From assembly GCF_016908295.1 (NCBI RefSeq), contig NZ_JAFBDO010000005.1:1-64000 (forward strand): 64,000 nucleotides of DNA. Direction: 5' to 3'. Positions 8,634 through 17,922 of the stretch are shown here, one piece after another. How positions within the stretch are numbered: position 1 is the first letter of the stretch; every line of letters begins with the position of its first letter. A program made the translations under genes and the position numbers. The notes under the pieces are model-generated. The model was not told the DNA's origin. It ran no database searches and saw only the letters and a program-made list of their open reading frames with translations. Origin of the DNA: Thalassobacillus pellis. Lineage in GTDB: Bacteria > Bacillota > Bacilli > Bacillales > Halobacillaceae.

Positions 8634-9281
8634 ATGGATTGTAAGAAAGAAGCCTTGGCTTTGATGCATAAATATTTAGACGACGAGTTGACTCAAAAAG
8701 AAGAGAGAAAGTTACGTGGCCACCTCCAAGCTTGCGGACAATGCCAAAAACATTTTCATGAATTGAAACGGACCATAAGTCTTGTGCAGAGTTCCAGTCA
8801 GGTCTCTGCCCCGCCTGATTTCACGAAAAAGGTAATGGAACGTCTGCCTAAAGAGAAAAAGCGGACAAATTATTCCCGCTGGTTCAGACACCATCCTTTC
8901 CTGACGGCAGCAGCCGTATTTTTCATTTTGATGTTCGGGGGTGTATTTTCCGCCTGGAATGATGATCAGCAGGTTTCTGTTTCTAAACAGGATAATCTGG
9001 TCATCCAAAATCAAGTAGTTATTGTGCCGGAGAATGTTACCGTGGAAGGGGATCTGGTTGTCCGAAATGGAGACCTTAGGATTGAAGGCTTGGTAAATGG
9101 CGATGTTACAGTTATCAATGGCGAAATATTAGAAAAAGAAAACCAGGATAATCCTCTTGATGGTGATAAATATATGGCTTATGTCAGTGGGGACGTAAAC
9201 GAAGTGAATCAGGTGTTTGAGTGGATGTGGTACCAGGTTAAAAAGACGGTTACGAATATTTTTACACTAGAAGAAGAATAG
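8634..9281 (+). CDS. rsiW: Anti-sigma-W factor RsiW
   Basis: Membrane-spanning anti-sigma factor. The N-terminal zinc-binding anti-sigma domain has H30-x3-C34-x2-C37 (HLQACGQC). One transmembrane helix spans about 88-107, and an extracytoplasmic domain of about 100 residues follows, with a beta-repeat pattern (VEGDLVVRNGD, VNGDVTVING). In the known system, stress triggers stepwise cleavage by PrsW and RasP, releasing SigW. It lies 14 bp after sigW. Confidence 0.95.
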   Translation: MDCKKEALALMHKYLDDELTQKEERKLRGHLQACGQCQKHFHELKRTISLVQSSSQVSAPPDFTKKVMERLPKEKKRTNYSRWFRHHPFLTAAAVFFILMFGGVFSAWNDDQQVSVSKQDNLVIQNQVVIVPENVTVEGDLVVRNGDLRIEGLVNGDVTVINGEILEKENQDNPLDGDKYMAYVSGDVNEVNQVFEWMWYQVKKTVTNIFTLEEE

Positions 9282-9295
9282 CGACACTTTTGAAG

Positions 9296-9322
9296 AGACT
9301 GCAGTTTTGCAGTCTTTTTTTA
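9296..9322 (+). terminator. Terminator of sigW-rsiW
   Basis: Stem AGACTGCA/TGCAGTCT, 4-nt loop, seven T. Confidence 0.9.
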
Positions 9323-9391
9323 TATTTGTAAAAGGATTAAAATTTGACTCCCGCAGTTGGCATAGCTTTCTTATGATGTAAATCTTTTATA

Positions 9392-9400
9392 TGCTATAAT
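9392..9400 (+). promoter_or_regulatory. Extended -10 promoter of cdaA-cdaR-glmM
   Basis: A perfect TATAAT has an upstream TG dinucleotide (ATGCTATAAT). No good -35 is seen, which is typical of extended -10 promoters. It lies 56 bp before cdaA. Confidence 0.6.
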
Positions 9401-9456
9401 TATTAAGGATTTGAATTTTTTTATTTTGGCAATCATTCATAGAAGGAAGTGTAGGC

Positions 9457-10275
9457 ATGCTTGGTGGGGGACAAGAATTTTTCGATTATTTACTTATAGG
9501 TATTGATATTGCCCTCGTCTGGTTTGTTGTCTATAAATTGATCATGTTGATCAGGGGAACGAAGGCTGTCCAGCTGTTGAAAGGAATCTTTGTTATCCTG
9601 GCGATATGGCTGTTTAGCAACTTGTTCGGGTTGACGACACTTAGATGGCTTACCTCTCAGGCGATCACCTGGGGGTTCCTGGCTATTATTATTTTGTTCC
9701 AGCCTGAATTCAGACGTGCTCTGGAGCAATTGGGAAGAGGGAGCTTTTTCAGCAGAACCTCATCTGAAGAGCAGGGAGTGGATAAATCCATTCAGGCAAT
9801 AATAAAGTCATGTAATTACATGGCGAAACGACGCATAGGTGCGTTGATTACGATTGAGCGGGAAACCGGTATGGGAGATTATGTGGAAACGGGTATTCCG
9901 ATTGGTGGACGGCTGACGAGCGAATTACTTACAAACATATTCATCCCGAATACACCCTTGCATGATGGGGCAGTCATTCTCAGAGGGGAAGAAATTGTCG
10001 CCGCAGCGTGTTATCTCCCACTATCTGAAAGCCCATTTATATCAAAAGAATTGGGAACGCGGCACCGGGCCGCACTGGGAATCAGTGAAGTGACCGATGC
10101 CCTGACGATCATTGTTTCTGAAGAGACAGGAAATATCTCCTGCACCAAGAATGGAGAATTGCATCGTGAGCTGGACCAGGAAAAGCTGGCTGACATTCTC
10201 CGAAAGGAATTGGATGTAACTGCCAAAGCCCCTGCTGCAAAAGGATGGAATTGGAGGGGGAAGAAAGATGGATAA
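9457..10275 (+). CDS. cdaA: Diadenylate cyclase CdaA
   Basis: Makes c-di-AMP from two ATP at the membrane. Three N-terminal transmembrane helices (about 10-32, 40-57, 65-82) precede the DAC domain, with the catalytic motifs D170-G-A and R202-H-R (GTRHRAALG). At 272 residues it has the standard length. The gene order cdaA-cdaR-glmM is the conserved Firmicutes unit in which CdaR and GlmM bind CdaA and modulate it, so potassium and osmotic homeostasis and cell-wall precursor supply are linked. It overlaps cdaR by 8 bp. Confidence 0.97.
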   Translation: MLGGGQEFFDYLLIGIDIALVWFVVYKLIMLIRGTKAVQLLKGIFVILAIWLFSNLFGLTTLRWLTSQAITWGFLAIIILFQPEFRRALEQLGRGSFFSRTSSEEQGVDKSIQAIIKSCNYMAKRRIGALITIERETGMGDYVETGIPIGGRLTSELLTNIFIPNTPLHDGAVILRGEEIVAAACYLPLSESPFISKELGTRHRAALGISEVTDALTIIVSEETGNISCTKNGELHRELDQEKLADILRKELDVTAKAPAAKGWNWRGKKDG

Positions 10276-11506
10276 TTGGTTGAAGAGCCCCTGGTTCATT
10301 CGAGTCATCTCCCTATTGATGGCTGTTTTATTATGGACCACAGTCAATCTGGATGACAGCAACCAGTCAGATGCCCTGTTGATCAATGATGGTTCAGAGG
10401 ATGTCGAAGTCCTGAATAATGTACCTGTGGAAGTCCGCTACGATGAAAAATCCTATACGGTAAGCGGCGTGCCGCAAAATGTCAGTGTTACGCTGCAAGG
10501 CCCTAATAGTGTGTTAGCGCCGGTAGTGCGGCAAAAGAATTTTGAATTGTATGTCGACCTGGAAGAGCTCGGTCCGGGAACTCACAGGGTCAACATCCAG
10601 CATAGCGGGATATCGAACCGGCTTGCTGTCCAATTGGAACCAAAAACGATCAATGTGACGATAGCTGAACGGGTGAAAGAAGAATATCCGGTCAGTGTAG
10701 ATTTTACCAATGAACAAGAATTACTCGAAAACTACAATGTAGGAGAGCCAAAAGTGAATCCTTCTGAGGTGACGATTACCGGTGGGGAAGATTTAGTCGA
10801 CAGCGTTGCCCTGGTACAGGCGATTGTCGATGTGAGCGGCGCGACGGAAACGATTGAAAACGTCGAAGCCCCGGTAAAGGTTTATGACTCGGAAGGAAAT
10901 GAACTGAATGTACTTGTGGAGCCGACGACCGTCCAGGTAAAGGTACCAATCGAGACGCCGAGCAAAACAGTGCCGATTGAAGTAAAGACTACAGGAGAAG
11001 CTCCAGAAGGGTATGCTGTTAAAACCGTAAAACCAGAGGTACAGGAGGTAACGGTTTTCGGACCGGACCAGGTACTTGAAAAAATTGAAAAAATAGGTAA
11101 TATTACTGTAGATGTATCAGATATCACTGAAACGACCACAGTAGAAGCAGAAATACATCTCCCAGAAGGGGTCAAAAGTGTCGATAAGGAAACGGTAGAA
11201 GTAACAGTTGAGATGATGAAAGTGGAAAATAAGGAAGAAGCAGCGCTTAAGGAGATTGATATCGAGGTAACTAATCTTCCGGAAAATCAATCCATCGATT
11301 TTCTTAACCCGGAAGGTCAACAGATTGATATCACCGCGATAGGGGAAAAAGAGGCGTTAGCTGACCTGACCGCTGAAGATATTACAGCAAGTATCGATGT
11401 GGAAGGCTTGGAGCCAGGCGAGCATCAGGTTCCAATCTCACTAAGCGGTCCTGACAATATCGCGCTTAAAAGCAGTAGTGAAAGTGCCACCATACGTATA
11501 GGATAA
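10268..11506 (+). CDS. cdaR: CdaA regulatory protein CdaR (YbbR domains)
   Basis: One N-terminal transmembrane anchor (about residues 8-26) is followed by an extracytoplasmic part built of four YbbR-type beta repeats (about 45-130, 135-225, 228-315 and 325-410, each with a VTVxGP- or VQVKVPI-like strand pattern). CdaR modulates the cyclase CdaA in the membrane. The start overlaps the end of cdaA by 8 bp, so the two are probably translationally coupled. The mature part is strongly acidic. Confidence 0.94.
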   Translation: MDNWLKSPWFIRVISLLMAVLLWTTVNLDDSNQSDALLINDGSEDVEVLNNVPVEVRYDEKSYTVSGVPQNVSVTLQGPNSVLAPVVRQKNFELYVDLEELGPGTHRVNIQHSGISNRLAVQLEPKTINVTIAERVKEEYPVSVDFTNEQELLENYNVGEPKVNPSEVTITGGEDLVDSVALVQAIVDVSGATETIENVEAPVKVYDSEGNELNVLVEPTTVQVKVPIETPSKTVPIEVKTTGEAPEGYAVKTVKPEVQEVTVFGPDQVLEKIEKIGNITVDVSDITETTTVEAEIHLPEGVKSVDKETVEVTVEMMKVENKEEAALKEIDIEVTNLPENQSIDFLNPEGQQIDITAIGEKEALADLTAEDITASIDVEGLEPGEHQVPISLSGPDNIALKSSSESATIRIG

Positions 11507-11545
11507 TTAGGAATGCCTGTTTGAATGAAGGAGAGATATAACATC

Positions 11546-12895
11546 ATGGGAAAATATTTTGGAACAGATGGAGTACGAGGAATTGCTAATAAAGACCTGA
11601 CACCGGAGTTAGCTTTCAAACTGGGACGTTTCGGAGGCTATGTCGTTACAAAAGGCGTAGAACGACCAAAAATACTTATCGGACGTGACACAAGGATTTC
11701 AGGACATATGCTTGAAGGCGCTCTTACTGCCGGACTTTTGTCCATTGGTGCCGAAGTAATGCGGGTTGGAGTGATCTCCACACCAGGGGTCGCGTATTTG
11801 ACGAAAGCACTTGGAGCGGCAGCAGGAGTCATGATTTCTGCTTCTCACAATCCGGTTGAGGACAATGGCATCAAATTTTTCGGGCCGGACGGTTTTAAAC
11901 TGTCCGACAGCCAGGAGAACGATATCGAGGAACTTCTGGACAAGAAGACCGATGATTTGCCGAGACCAATTGGAACAAATCTTGGTCAGGTAAATGATTA
12001 TTTTGAAGGCGGCCAGCGTTACATGCAATACCTGAAACAGACAGTCGATTATGACTTCGATGGCCTGCATATTGCGCTTGATTGTGCTCATGGTTCGACC
12101 TCGTCGTTAGCATCCCATCTATTTGCAGATCTTGAAGCCGATATCTCTTCCATCGGGTCTTCTCCGGATGGACTGAATATCAATGATGGAGTGGGATCCA
12201 CACATCCGGAAGCTGTCCGCGAGCTTGTACTTGAAAAAGGGGCTGATGTCGGTCTGGCGTTTGATGGAGATGGAGACCGCCTGATCGCTGTGGATGAAAA
12301 AGGAAATATCGTAGACGGGGATCAGATCATGTACATCTGTGGTAAGCATATGAATGACCATGGTTACCTTAATCATTCGACGGTTGTATCTACCGTGATG
12401 AGTAACCTTGGCTTCTACAAAGCGATTGAAGCACAAGGCATGAAAAGTGACAAGACAGCCGTCGGAGATCGTTACGTAATGGAAGAGATGCGTAAAGGCG
12501 GCTATAATCTTGGTGGCGAACAGTCCGGTCATATCATATTTCTTGACCATAACACCACAGGAGATGGCATGCTGAGTGCCTTGCAGCTGGTGAATGTCAT
12601 GAAAGAGACAGGGAAACCATTATCTGAGCTTGCAGGAGAAATGAAAAAGTATCCTCAAATATTGAAGAATGTCAGAGTCACTGACAAAAACGCAGTACAG
12701 ACCCATCCGCGCATCCAGGAAGCTATTCAGGCAGTGGAAGAGGAAATGGGTGACCAGGGCCGTGTGCTTGTCCGTCCATCGGGAACGGAACCGCTTGTAC
12801 GGATTATGGTAGAAGCACTGACGATTGAGGACAGCGAAAAATATGTCAACAAAGTTGTGGAAGTCGTACAGGAAGAATTAGGGTTAGTGGAATAA
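11546..12895 (+). CDS. glmM: Phosphoglucosamine mutase
   Basis: Converts glucosamine-6-phosphate to glucosamine-1-phosphate on the way to UDP-GlcNAc and peptidoglycan. The phosphoserine is Ser100 in ISASHNP, the Mg loop is DGDGDR (about 240-245) and the phosphate-binding motif RPSGTEP is near the C-terminus. The ATG at 11546 ([12 protein letters not shown]) is preferred over an in-frame ATG at 11525 because AAGGAGAG lies about 10 nt before it and the family begins here. 449 residues, as expected. Confidence 0.97.
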   Translation: MGKYFGTDGVRGIANKDLTPELAFKLGRFGGYVVTKGVERPKILIGRDTRISGHMLEGALTAGLLSIGAEVMRVGVISTPGVAYLTKALGAAAGVMISASHNPVEDNGIKFFGPDGFKLSDSQENDIEELLDKKTDDLPRPIGTNLGQVNDYFEGGQRYMQYLKQTVDYDFDGLHIALDCAHGSTSSLASHLFADLEADISSIGSSPDGLNINDGVGSTHPEAVRELVLEKGADVGLAFDGDGDRLIAVDEKGNIVDGDQIMYICGKHMNDHGYLNHSTVVSTVMSNLGFYKAIEAQGMKSDKTAVGDRYVMEEMRKGGYNLGGEQSGHIIFLDHNTTGDGMLSALQLVNVMKETGKPLSELAGEMKKYPQILKNVRVTDKNAVQTHPRIQEAIQAVEEEMGDQGRVLVRPSGTEPLVRIMVEALTIEDSEKYVNKVVEVVQEELGLVE

Positions 12896-12900
12896 CTATA

Positions 12901-12934
12901 AGCGCAGGCCATTATGATGGCCTGCGCTTTTGTT
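12901..12934 (+). terminator. Terminator of cdaA-cdaR-glmM
   Basis: Stem AGCGCAGGCCAT/ATGGCCTGCGCT with T-run. Confidence 0.92.
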
Positions 12935-12973
12935 ACGATGGGATGACTTTTGTGTTAAAGGAGAAAATAATGA

Positions 12974-13003
12974 TTGACCTTTAAAAACATTCTCGCGTAC
13001 AAT
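12974..13003 (+). promoter_or_regulatory. SigA promoter of glmS
   Basis: TTGACC and TACAAT with an 18-nt spacer, about 110 bp before the ribozyme cleavage site. Confidence 0.7.
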
Positions 13004-13104
13004 GATTAGTAGCCTTGTGTTTTTAATTTCCAACACGTTTACTTTCAAGCGTTTGCGGTTAAAGACTAAGGTGCATTCATAGAAGGTAAGGAGGATAGGG
13101 GAAA

Positions 13105-13300
13105 ACAGTAATATAAAGCGCCAGGACTATTTTCGAACGGAATGAAAATAGTTGACGAGGAGGAGGTTCATCGAGCTTTCGGCGGATGCCTCCCGGTTGC
13201 CAGGCACTTCAACCGTTTGTCCAGAATCTAAAACAAAGAGGCGACTCTTTTGTACAACCGATCTGGATAAAGTGCAACTTAAATGACACGAGAATGGGGC
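13105..13300 (+). ncRNA. glmS ribozyme (glucosamine-6-phosphate-activated self-cleaving riboswitch)
   Basis: The conserved core is recognisable: AAGCGCC at the cleavage site (predicted cut between A13117 and G13118), P1 hairpin ACTATTTTC/GAAAATAGT, then TTGACGAGGAGGAGG, the ligand-pocket segment TTTCGGCGGATGCCTCCC, and AACAAAGAGGCGAC. In this class, glucosamine-6-phosphate acts as the cofactor for self-cleavage, exposing the downstream glmS mRNA to decay, so the enzyme's product represses its synthesis. A GC-rich hairpin region (13291-13335) lies between the ribozyme and the glmS ribosome site TAAGGAGG. Confidence 0.96.
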
Positions 13301-13357
13301 TGATCGACGCCCCTCATGGGTGTCGGGATGCCCTTTTCCTAAGGAGGAAATACCGAC

Positions 13358-15160
13358 ATGTGTGGAATTGTAGGATATATTGGATACGATGATTCAAAAG
13401 AGATTTTACTAAAAGGGCTTGAAAAACTGGAATACAGAGGCTATGACTCAGCAGGTATTGCTGTTATGAGCAAAGAAGACGTCTATATTTCAAAAGTGAA
13501 GGGACGCATTGCGCAGCTTCGTGAGGCGGTTGACGGGAATGTCCATGCGACACTCGGGATCGGGCACACACGCTGGGCGACTCATGGACCGCCGAGCCAG
13601 GAGAATGCGCACCCGCACCAAAGTAAATCAGGGCGTTTCAGCATCGTTCATAACGGTGTCATCGAAAACTATCTGGAAGTTCGCGATGAATACCTTTCCG
13701 GCATCGAATTGAAGAGCCAGACGGATACAGAAATCGTTGTACAGCTGATTGAAGTACTGTATAACGAGATGAACGATGTATCTGCTGCCTTCCGTAAAGC
13801 AGTTGAGCTGTTAAAAGGCTCTTATGCGATTGCGCTTATTGATGCAGAGGATGCAGAGACTATCTATATCGCTAAAAATAAAAGCCCATTGCTCGTAGGA
13901 CTTGGCGACGGCTTTAATGTTGTAGCAAGTGATTCTATGGCGATGCTTCAAGTAACTGACCAGTATCTTGAGTTAATGGATAAAGAGACCGTCCTTTTGC
14001 GCCGTGAACGCGTAGAAATCCAAAAGCTCGACGGTACTGTTGTGGAGCGTGAGCCATTCACAGCTGAACTCAATGAATCTGACATTGAAAAGGGTACGTA
14101 CCCTCATTTCATGTTGAAGGAAATTGATGAGCAGCCACTTGTCCTGCGTCGAATCATCCAGGAATACCAAGATGAAAACAACGAAATTAAATTGGACCCG
14201 GACGTGCGCCAGGCGATGAAAGATTGCGACCGTATTTATATCATCGCAGCAGGTACCAGCTATCATGCTGGACTGATTGGAAAGCAGTTCCTTGAAAAAT
14301 TCGCGCAAATCCCGGTTGAAGTACACGTAGCAAGCGAATTTTCCTATAATATGCCTTTGTTGTCTGAAAAGCCATTATTCGTTTATATTTCTCAAAGTGG
14401 TGAAACGGCAGACAGCCGCGCAGTCCTTGTACAAACAAAAGAATTAGGACATCCGGCACTTACGATTACGAATGTGCCAGGGTCCACCCTTTCTCGTGAA
14501 GCGGATTATACCCTGCATCTGCATGCAGGGCCGGAAATCGCTGTAGCTTCTACAAAAGCTTATACAGCTCAAATGGCGGTCTTAGCCATTCTTGGTGTAG
14601 ACACTGCAAATGCAAAAGGAATCGAGCTTGACTTCGATCCTATGCAAGAATTAGCTATCGTTGCAAATGCCATGGAAGCAATGGCTGATCAGAAAGATGT
14701 ATTTGAAGATCTGGCCCGTGAGTTCCTGGCAACCACACGCAACTGTTTCTTCATTGGACGCAGCATCGATTACTACGTAGGAATCGAAGGTGCCCTGAAG
14801 TTGAAGGAGATCTCTTATATCCAGGCAGAAGGCTTTGCCGGAGGAGAATTGAAACACGGGACCATCGCTCTGATTGAAGAAGGTACTCCAGTCATCGCGC
14901 TGGCCACACAGGCTGGTGTAAACGACTCGATCCGTGGTAACGTCCAGGAAGTCATTGCACGTGGAGCCAATGCCTGCGTAATCAGTATGAAAGGACTCGA
15001 TAAGTCAGGTGACAGTTTTGTACTGCCGCAGGTACATGAAATCCTGACGCCGATCGTTTCTGTGCTGCCATTGCAGCTTATTTCCTATTATGCAGCGCTT
15101 CACCGTAACTGCGACGTCGATAAGCCGCGTAACCTGGCTAAAAGTGTAACAGTAGAATAA
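13358..15160 (+). CDS. glmS: Glutamine-fructose-6-phosphate aminotransferase (isomerizing)
   Basis: Makes glucosamine-6-phosphate from fructose-6-phosphate and glutamine. The N-terminal glutaminase starts with Cys2 ([10 protein letters not shown]) and includes HTRWATHG; two SIS domains follow (SQSGETADS about residue 349, STKAYTAQ about 401); the C-terminus is LAKSVTVE, which closes the active site. 600 residues. Its mRNA carries a self-cleaving ribozyme leader, and the enzyme supplies GlmM encoded just upstream. Confidence 0.98.
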   Translation: MCGIVGYIGYDDSKEILLKGLEKLEYRGYDSAGIAVMSKEDVYISKVKGRIAQLREAVDGNVHATLGIGHTRWATHGPPSQENAHPHQSKSGRFSIVHNGVIENYLEVRDEYLSGIELKSQTDTEIVVQLIEVLYNEMNDVSAAFRKAVELLKGSYAIALIDAEDAETIYIAKNKSPLLVGLGDGFNVVASDSMAMLQVTDQYLELMDKETVLLRRERVEIQKLDGTVVEREPFTAELNESDIEKGTYPHFMLKEIDEQPLVLRRIIQEYQDENNEIKLDPDVRQAMKDCDRIYIIAAGTSYHAGLIGKQFLEKFAQIPVEVHVASEFSYNMPLLSEKPLFVYISQSGETADSRAVLVQTKELGHPALTITNVPGSTLSREADYTLHLHAGPEIAVASTKAYTAQMAVLAILGVDTANAKGIELDFDPMQELAIVANAMEAMADQKDVFEDLAREFLATTRNCFFIGRSIDYYVGIEGALKLKEISYIQAEGFAGGELKHGTIALIEEGTPVIALATQAGVNDSIRGNVQEVIARGANACVISMKGLDKSGDSFVLPQVHEILTPIVSVLPLQLISYYAALHRNCDVDKPRNLAKSVTVE

Positions 15161-15161
15161 C

Positions 15162-15198
15162 AAAAATTCCCCGGAGAATAATTCCGGGGAATTTTTTT
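15162..15198. terminator. Bidirectional terminator between glmS and the oxidoreductase gene
   Basis: Stem AAATTCCCCGGA/TCCGGGGAATTT flanked by A and T runs; the genes are convergent. Confidence 0.9.
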
Positions 15199-16204
15199 AT
15201 GGGATATGTATAACCTGTTCTTTATTATCCCCAACGTTGACGATTTTATTCGTTTCCAATGCTTCTAGCATGGCAAGAGAAATAGACAGGGATTCGACGC
15301 TATCCTGGTAGCTGGAGCGGATAGGTTCCTGACTCTTTTCTTGTATGGCTTTGGAAAATGCTTCAAGCTCTTGTTTATACAGTTCGTCTTCTTCTACGTA
15401 GGAAATGCTATCCCCATCGATATGTCCTCTCACACTGCCTTCCGCCAGATCCAGTGTAAGGTGCATGTCGCTTGAAACAAACGTAAACTGGCATACAAAG
15501 CCCGAGTAGACCCATGAATGGGTATGCGTCTGGAGTGGGCCGTTCTTATAATTCAAGGCAAGGCTGAAGCTGTCCTCGATAGTAAAATCATGGCTTTTCT
15601 GTATGTGTTTATTCCCTTGAAATCCGCAGACCATTTCTACTTCGCCGAGCAGGTAACGGGATAAGTCGAAGATATGGATCGTCTGGTCAAATATCGGACC
15701 GCCGGAAATACCTTTGTTGAAAAACCATTTTGGCCAATTTTCCCTCAAGGCAATTCCGTCCAGCATGGTGCTTTGTACATTGGTTATGGATCTGCCAGCT
15801 AACAGTTCCCGGCATTTTTCGGCAGCTTTACTATAGCGGTACATAAACCCGACACTATTGATGATCCCCGTTTTATTAATGACTTCTGTTACTTTTTGAG
15901 CTTCCTCCAACGTGCGGGCCGGAGGTTTTTCAATAAAACAATGGATGCCACGTTCGGCAGCTTCCCTTACAAGCTCCAGCCTGACTTCTGGAGGGGTGAC
16001 AAGGATGACTCCTTCCGGTTTTGTTGCTTCGAGCATTTCCACATAATTCTTGTAGACTGGGACATTGAATTTTTTTAGTACTTTGGTCAAATGGTTTTCA
16101 TTTAAGTCACAGACACCGACTAATTCTATCTGGTCAATTTGGGTGATGGTATTGATATGACCCTGACCATGCCAGCCGGCGCCGACTACAGCAACACGCA
16201 CCAT
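15197..16204 (-). CDS. Gfo/Idh/MocA family oxidoreductase
   Basis: NAD(P)-dependent dehydrogenase of sugars or inositols. The N-terminal Rossmann fold has GAGWHGQGH, the conserved EKPPA motif lies about residues 90-95 and the C-terminal alpha/beta dimerisation domain contains the catalytic-type His (FDQTIHIFD). ATG at 16204 is chosen over an in-frame GTG at 16213 because AAAGGAG lies 10 nt upstream of the ATG. It is downstream of a TIM-barrel isomerase, a pairing typical of sugar or inositol catabolism. The substrate cannot be told from sequence. Confidence 0.88.
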   Translation of the reverse strand: MVRVAVVGAGWHGQGHINTITQIDQIELVGVCDLNENHLTKVLKKFNVPVYKNYVEMLEATKPEGVILVTPPEVRLELVREAAERGIHCFIEKPPARTLEEAQKVTEVINKTGIINSVGFMYRYSKAAEKCRELLAGRSITNVQSTMLDGIALRENWPKWFFNKGISGGPIFDQTIHIFDLSRYLLGEVEMVCGFQGNKHIQKSHDFTIEDSFSLALNYKNGPLQTHTHSWVYSGFVCQFTFVSSDMHLTLDLAEGSVRGHIDGDSISYVEEDELYKQELEAFSKAIQEKSQEPIRSSYQDSVESLSISLAMLEALETNKIVNVGDNKEQVIHIP

Positions 16205-16224
16205 GCTATTCACGCTCCTTTTTA

Positions 16225-17034
16225 TTATGATGAGTGGGTATGGCTGCTAAGTAAATTCTCCGCTAATATTCTTCCGTTCTCACATTCCTTTAATGGATTG
16301 CGGTCGGCCGCTTCATTTTCAATAGATAGGAAGCCGGAATAGCCGATATCTTTTAGGACAGAGATACACGCTTCTATGTCAACAATCCCTTTCCCCGGCT
16401 CCACTGTATAATGCCTGCCAGAGGCGTCTACGTCTTTCAAATGGACGTGGAAAAGGTGGTTCTTCAGATAGGACAATGCTTCCTCAGCCGGGAACCCTTG
16501 AGTCCCGAACCATCCGGTGTCCACACCTGCTCCAATGTAATCTCCATATTCGCCAATGATCTGGCGAATTTCATCGGGGTGTTTTTCTGGATGGTTTTCA
16601 ACGGCCACTCGGATATCAAATTCCTTGCAAAGCTCATACACATAAGGAGCTGCCTCTTTCGATATGCCGCTGGTTATCAGATCGATTCCCAGCATTTTGC
16701 TAGTCTCGAAACATAACCTGGTCCAATGGGGGAAATGGATGGGATCTCCTAACGAGCAGGAATAACTGATTGCTGTTAAGTCATGTTCTTTTAAGATATC
16801 TTTCAGTTCATCGGCCCAGTAGGATGTCATGTGTTTTGGAAAGGCATGCCCCATCCACAGCTCTATGTTTTTGAATCCTGCCTGATATATGTCCTCACAA
16901 ATCCTTCTGAATTCCATAAGACTGAAGTTTTCGATGATACGTCGTTCTGCGGCTCCCCAATCGTCGATAGAAGTCTGGTAGTTCGATGCCCGGGCAAAAA
17001 AGTTAGCCGTATGAAAGGCAGTCTGCATTTTCAT
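16225..17034 (-). CDS. Sugar phosphate isomerase/epimerase (xylose isomerase-like TIM barrel)
   Basis: Family AP_endonuc_2/IolE-like TIM barrel with likely metal ligands in VAVENHPEKHPDE, GAGVDTGWF, HVHLKDVDASGRHYTVEPGKG and SIENEA. Ribosome site AGAGGTGATT is just before the ATG at 17034; a GTG at 17040 and an ATG at 17028 are alternatives. It lies 20 bp before the Gfo/Idh gene and shares its operon; together they probably isomerise and oxidise the same sugar or polyol. Substrate unknown. Confidence 0.85.
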   Translation of the reverse strand: MKMQTAFHTANFFARASNYQTSIDDWGAAERRIIENFSLMEFRRICEDIYQAGFKNIELWMGHAFPKHMTSYWADELKDILKEHDLTAISYSCSLGDPIHFPHWTRLCFETSKMLGIDLITSGISKEAAPYVYELCKEFDIRVAVENHPEKHPDEIRQIIGEYGDYIGAGVDTGWFGTQGFPAEEALSYLKNHLFHVHLKDVDASGRHYTVEPGKGIVDIEACISVLKDIGYSGFLSIENEAADRNPLKECENGRILAENLLSSHTHSS

Positions 17035-17111
17035 AATCACCTCTAATAAGTTTAAAAAATATCCACACGAATCAAAATAATATTTATGGGTTTATGTGGA
17101 TTACACCCTCA

Positions 17112-17140
17112 ACTTTACCAATTAATGTTTGAATAGTCAA
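17112..17140 (-). promoter_or_regulatory. Candidate promoter of the isomerase-oxidoreductase operon
   Basis: Read on the minus strand, TTGACT and TAAAGT lie 17 nt apart, about 80 bp before the start. Confidence 0.4.
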
Positions 17141-17149
17141 AAAATTATA

Positions 17150-17490
17150 GAGGAAGCTTATAACGTTATACGGTTATCATGGTTGATTCCACGATGAACG
17201 AGTGGCCGTGCCCGCGGTAAGCGACTCATGAGAATCAACAGCAAGCTTTAACAGTTTCCTTCGATTATAAAGGATCTTTTCAGCGGCTTCTTATGGGCAC
17301 TGGAAGTCTATGATCTTTGTGAATGGTGATAATGATTTTGTGAAATTCAGCAGCCGTTTCCGCCTGGTTATGGTAATATGAATATGATTCACCAAATGTG
17401 TTTTCCAATATGTTTTATTTCCCGGATGCAGGGAACATATCATAGGAATATGAACGCGGAAAACCTTCATATCTTGAACTGTCCTGTGAT
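17150..17490. other. Gene-free spacer with repeat-like segment
   Basis: The spacer between the divergent genes contains GGCCGTGCCCGCGG-TAAGCGA (17211-17231), a word shared with the intergenic repeat at 53871-53890. Imperfect inverted TGATTC/GAATCA segments flank it (17182-17245). A -10-like TATAAT at 17490-17495, with TTCATA 18 nt upstream, probably serves the gene at 17609. Nothing else is recognised. Confidence 0.4.
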
Positions 17491-17608
17491 ATAATTTTAT
17501 AAAGATAGAAAGAATTCAGGATGGGAGATTTTATAGGAAACAAGTGATTTCCAAGCGGCAGATGCCGTTTGGGCTTGTGGATTGTAACTATCTCAAAGGA
17601 GTGTATAT

Positions 17609-17866
17609 ATGTTAAAGGAATCTGACTTTCCGACTGATGAGCTGAGGGAGCAATGGATCAAGGTAAGAAACAAGAAACTGGAAGAGATGGGTCAATATAT
17701 CCAGAGATACTTCCACCTCACTAAAGTTAGAGAGAATAAAGGAAGTTATGAGGTGCAGGGGTATGTATACCAACCAGGCTATGGCGAAATAAAGATGGCC
17801 TTCGAATTCACTTACGAAAATGTAGCTAAATTTACAGATGCCTTTGAAGATTTGAAAGCTCAATAA
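17609..17866 (+). CDS. Hypothetical protein, 85 aa
   Basis: I do not recognise a family. The protein is soluble, charged and compact: two N-terminal helical stretches (about residues 8-40) followed by a beta-rich half (SYEVQGYVYQPGYGEIKMAF) and a C-terminal helix. The start has a good ribosome site (AAAGGAGTGTATAT) and a possible promoter about 115 bp upstream. A strong terminator follows at once, so it is monocistronic. Confidence 0.75.
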   Translation: MLKESDFPTDELREQWIKVRNKKLEEMGQYIQRYFHLTKVRENKGSYEVQGYVYQPGYGEIKMAFEFTYENVAKFTDAFEDLKAQ

Positions 17867-17881
17867 TGATATAGGCAGATT

Positions 17882-17918
17882 ACCAGGAGCCCGGCTTACT
17901 TTGAGCCGGGCTCCTGGT
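17882..17918. terminator. Bidirectional terminator
   Basis: Stem CCAGGAGCCCGGCT/AGCCGGGCTCCTGG between convergent genes. It lacks a long T-run but is very stable. Confidence 0.75.
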
Positions 17919-17922
17919 ATGA

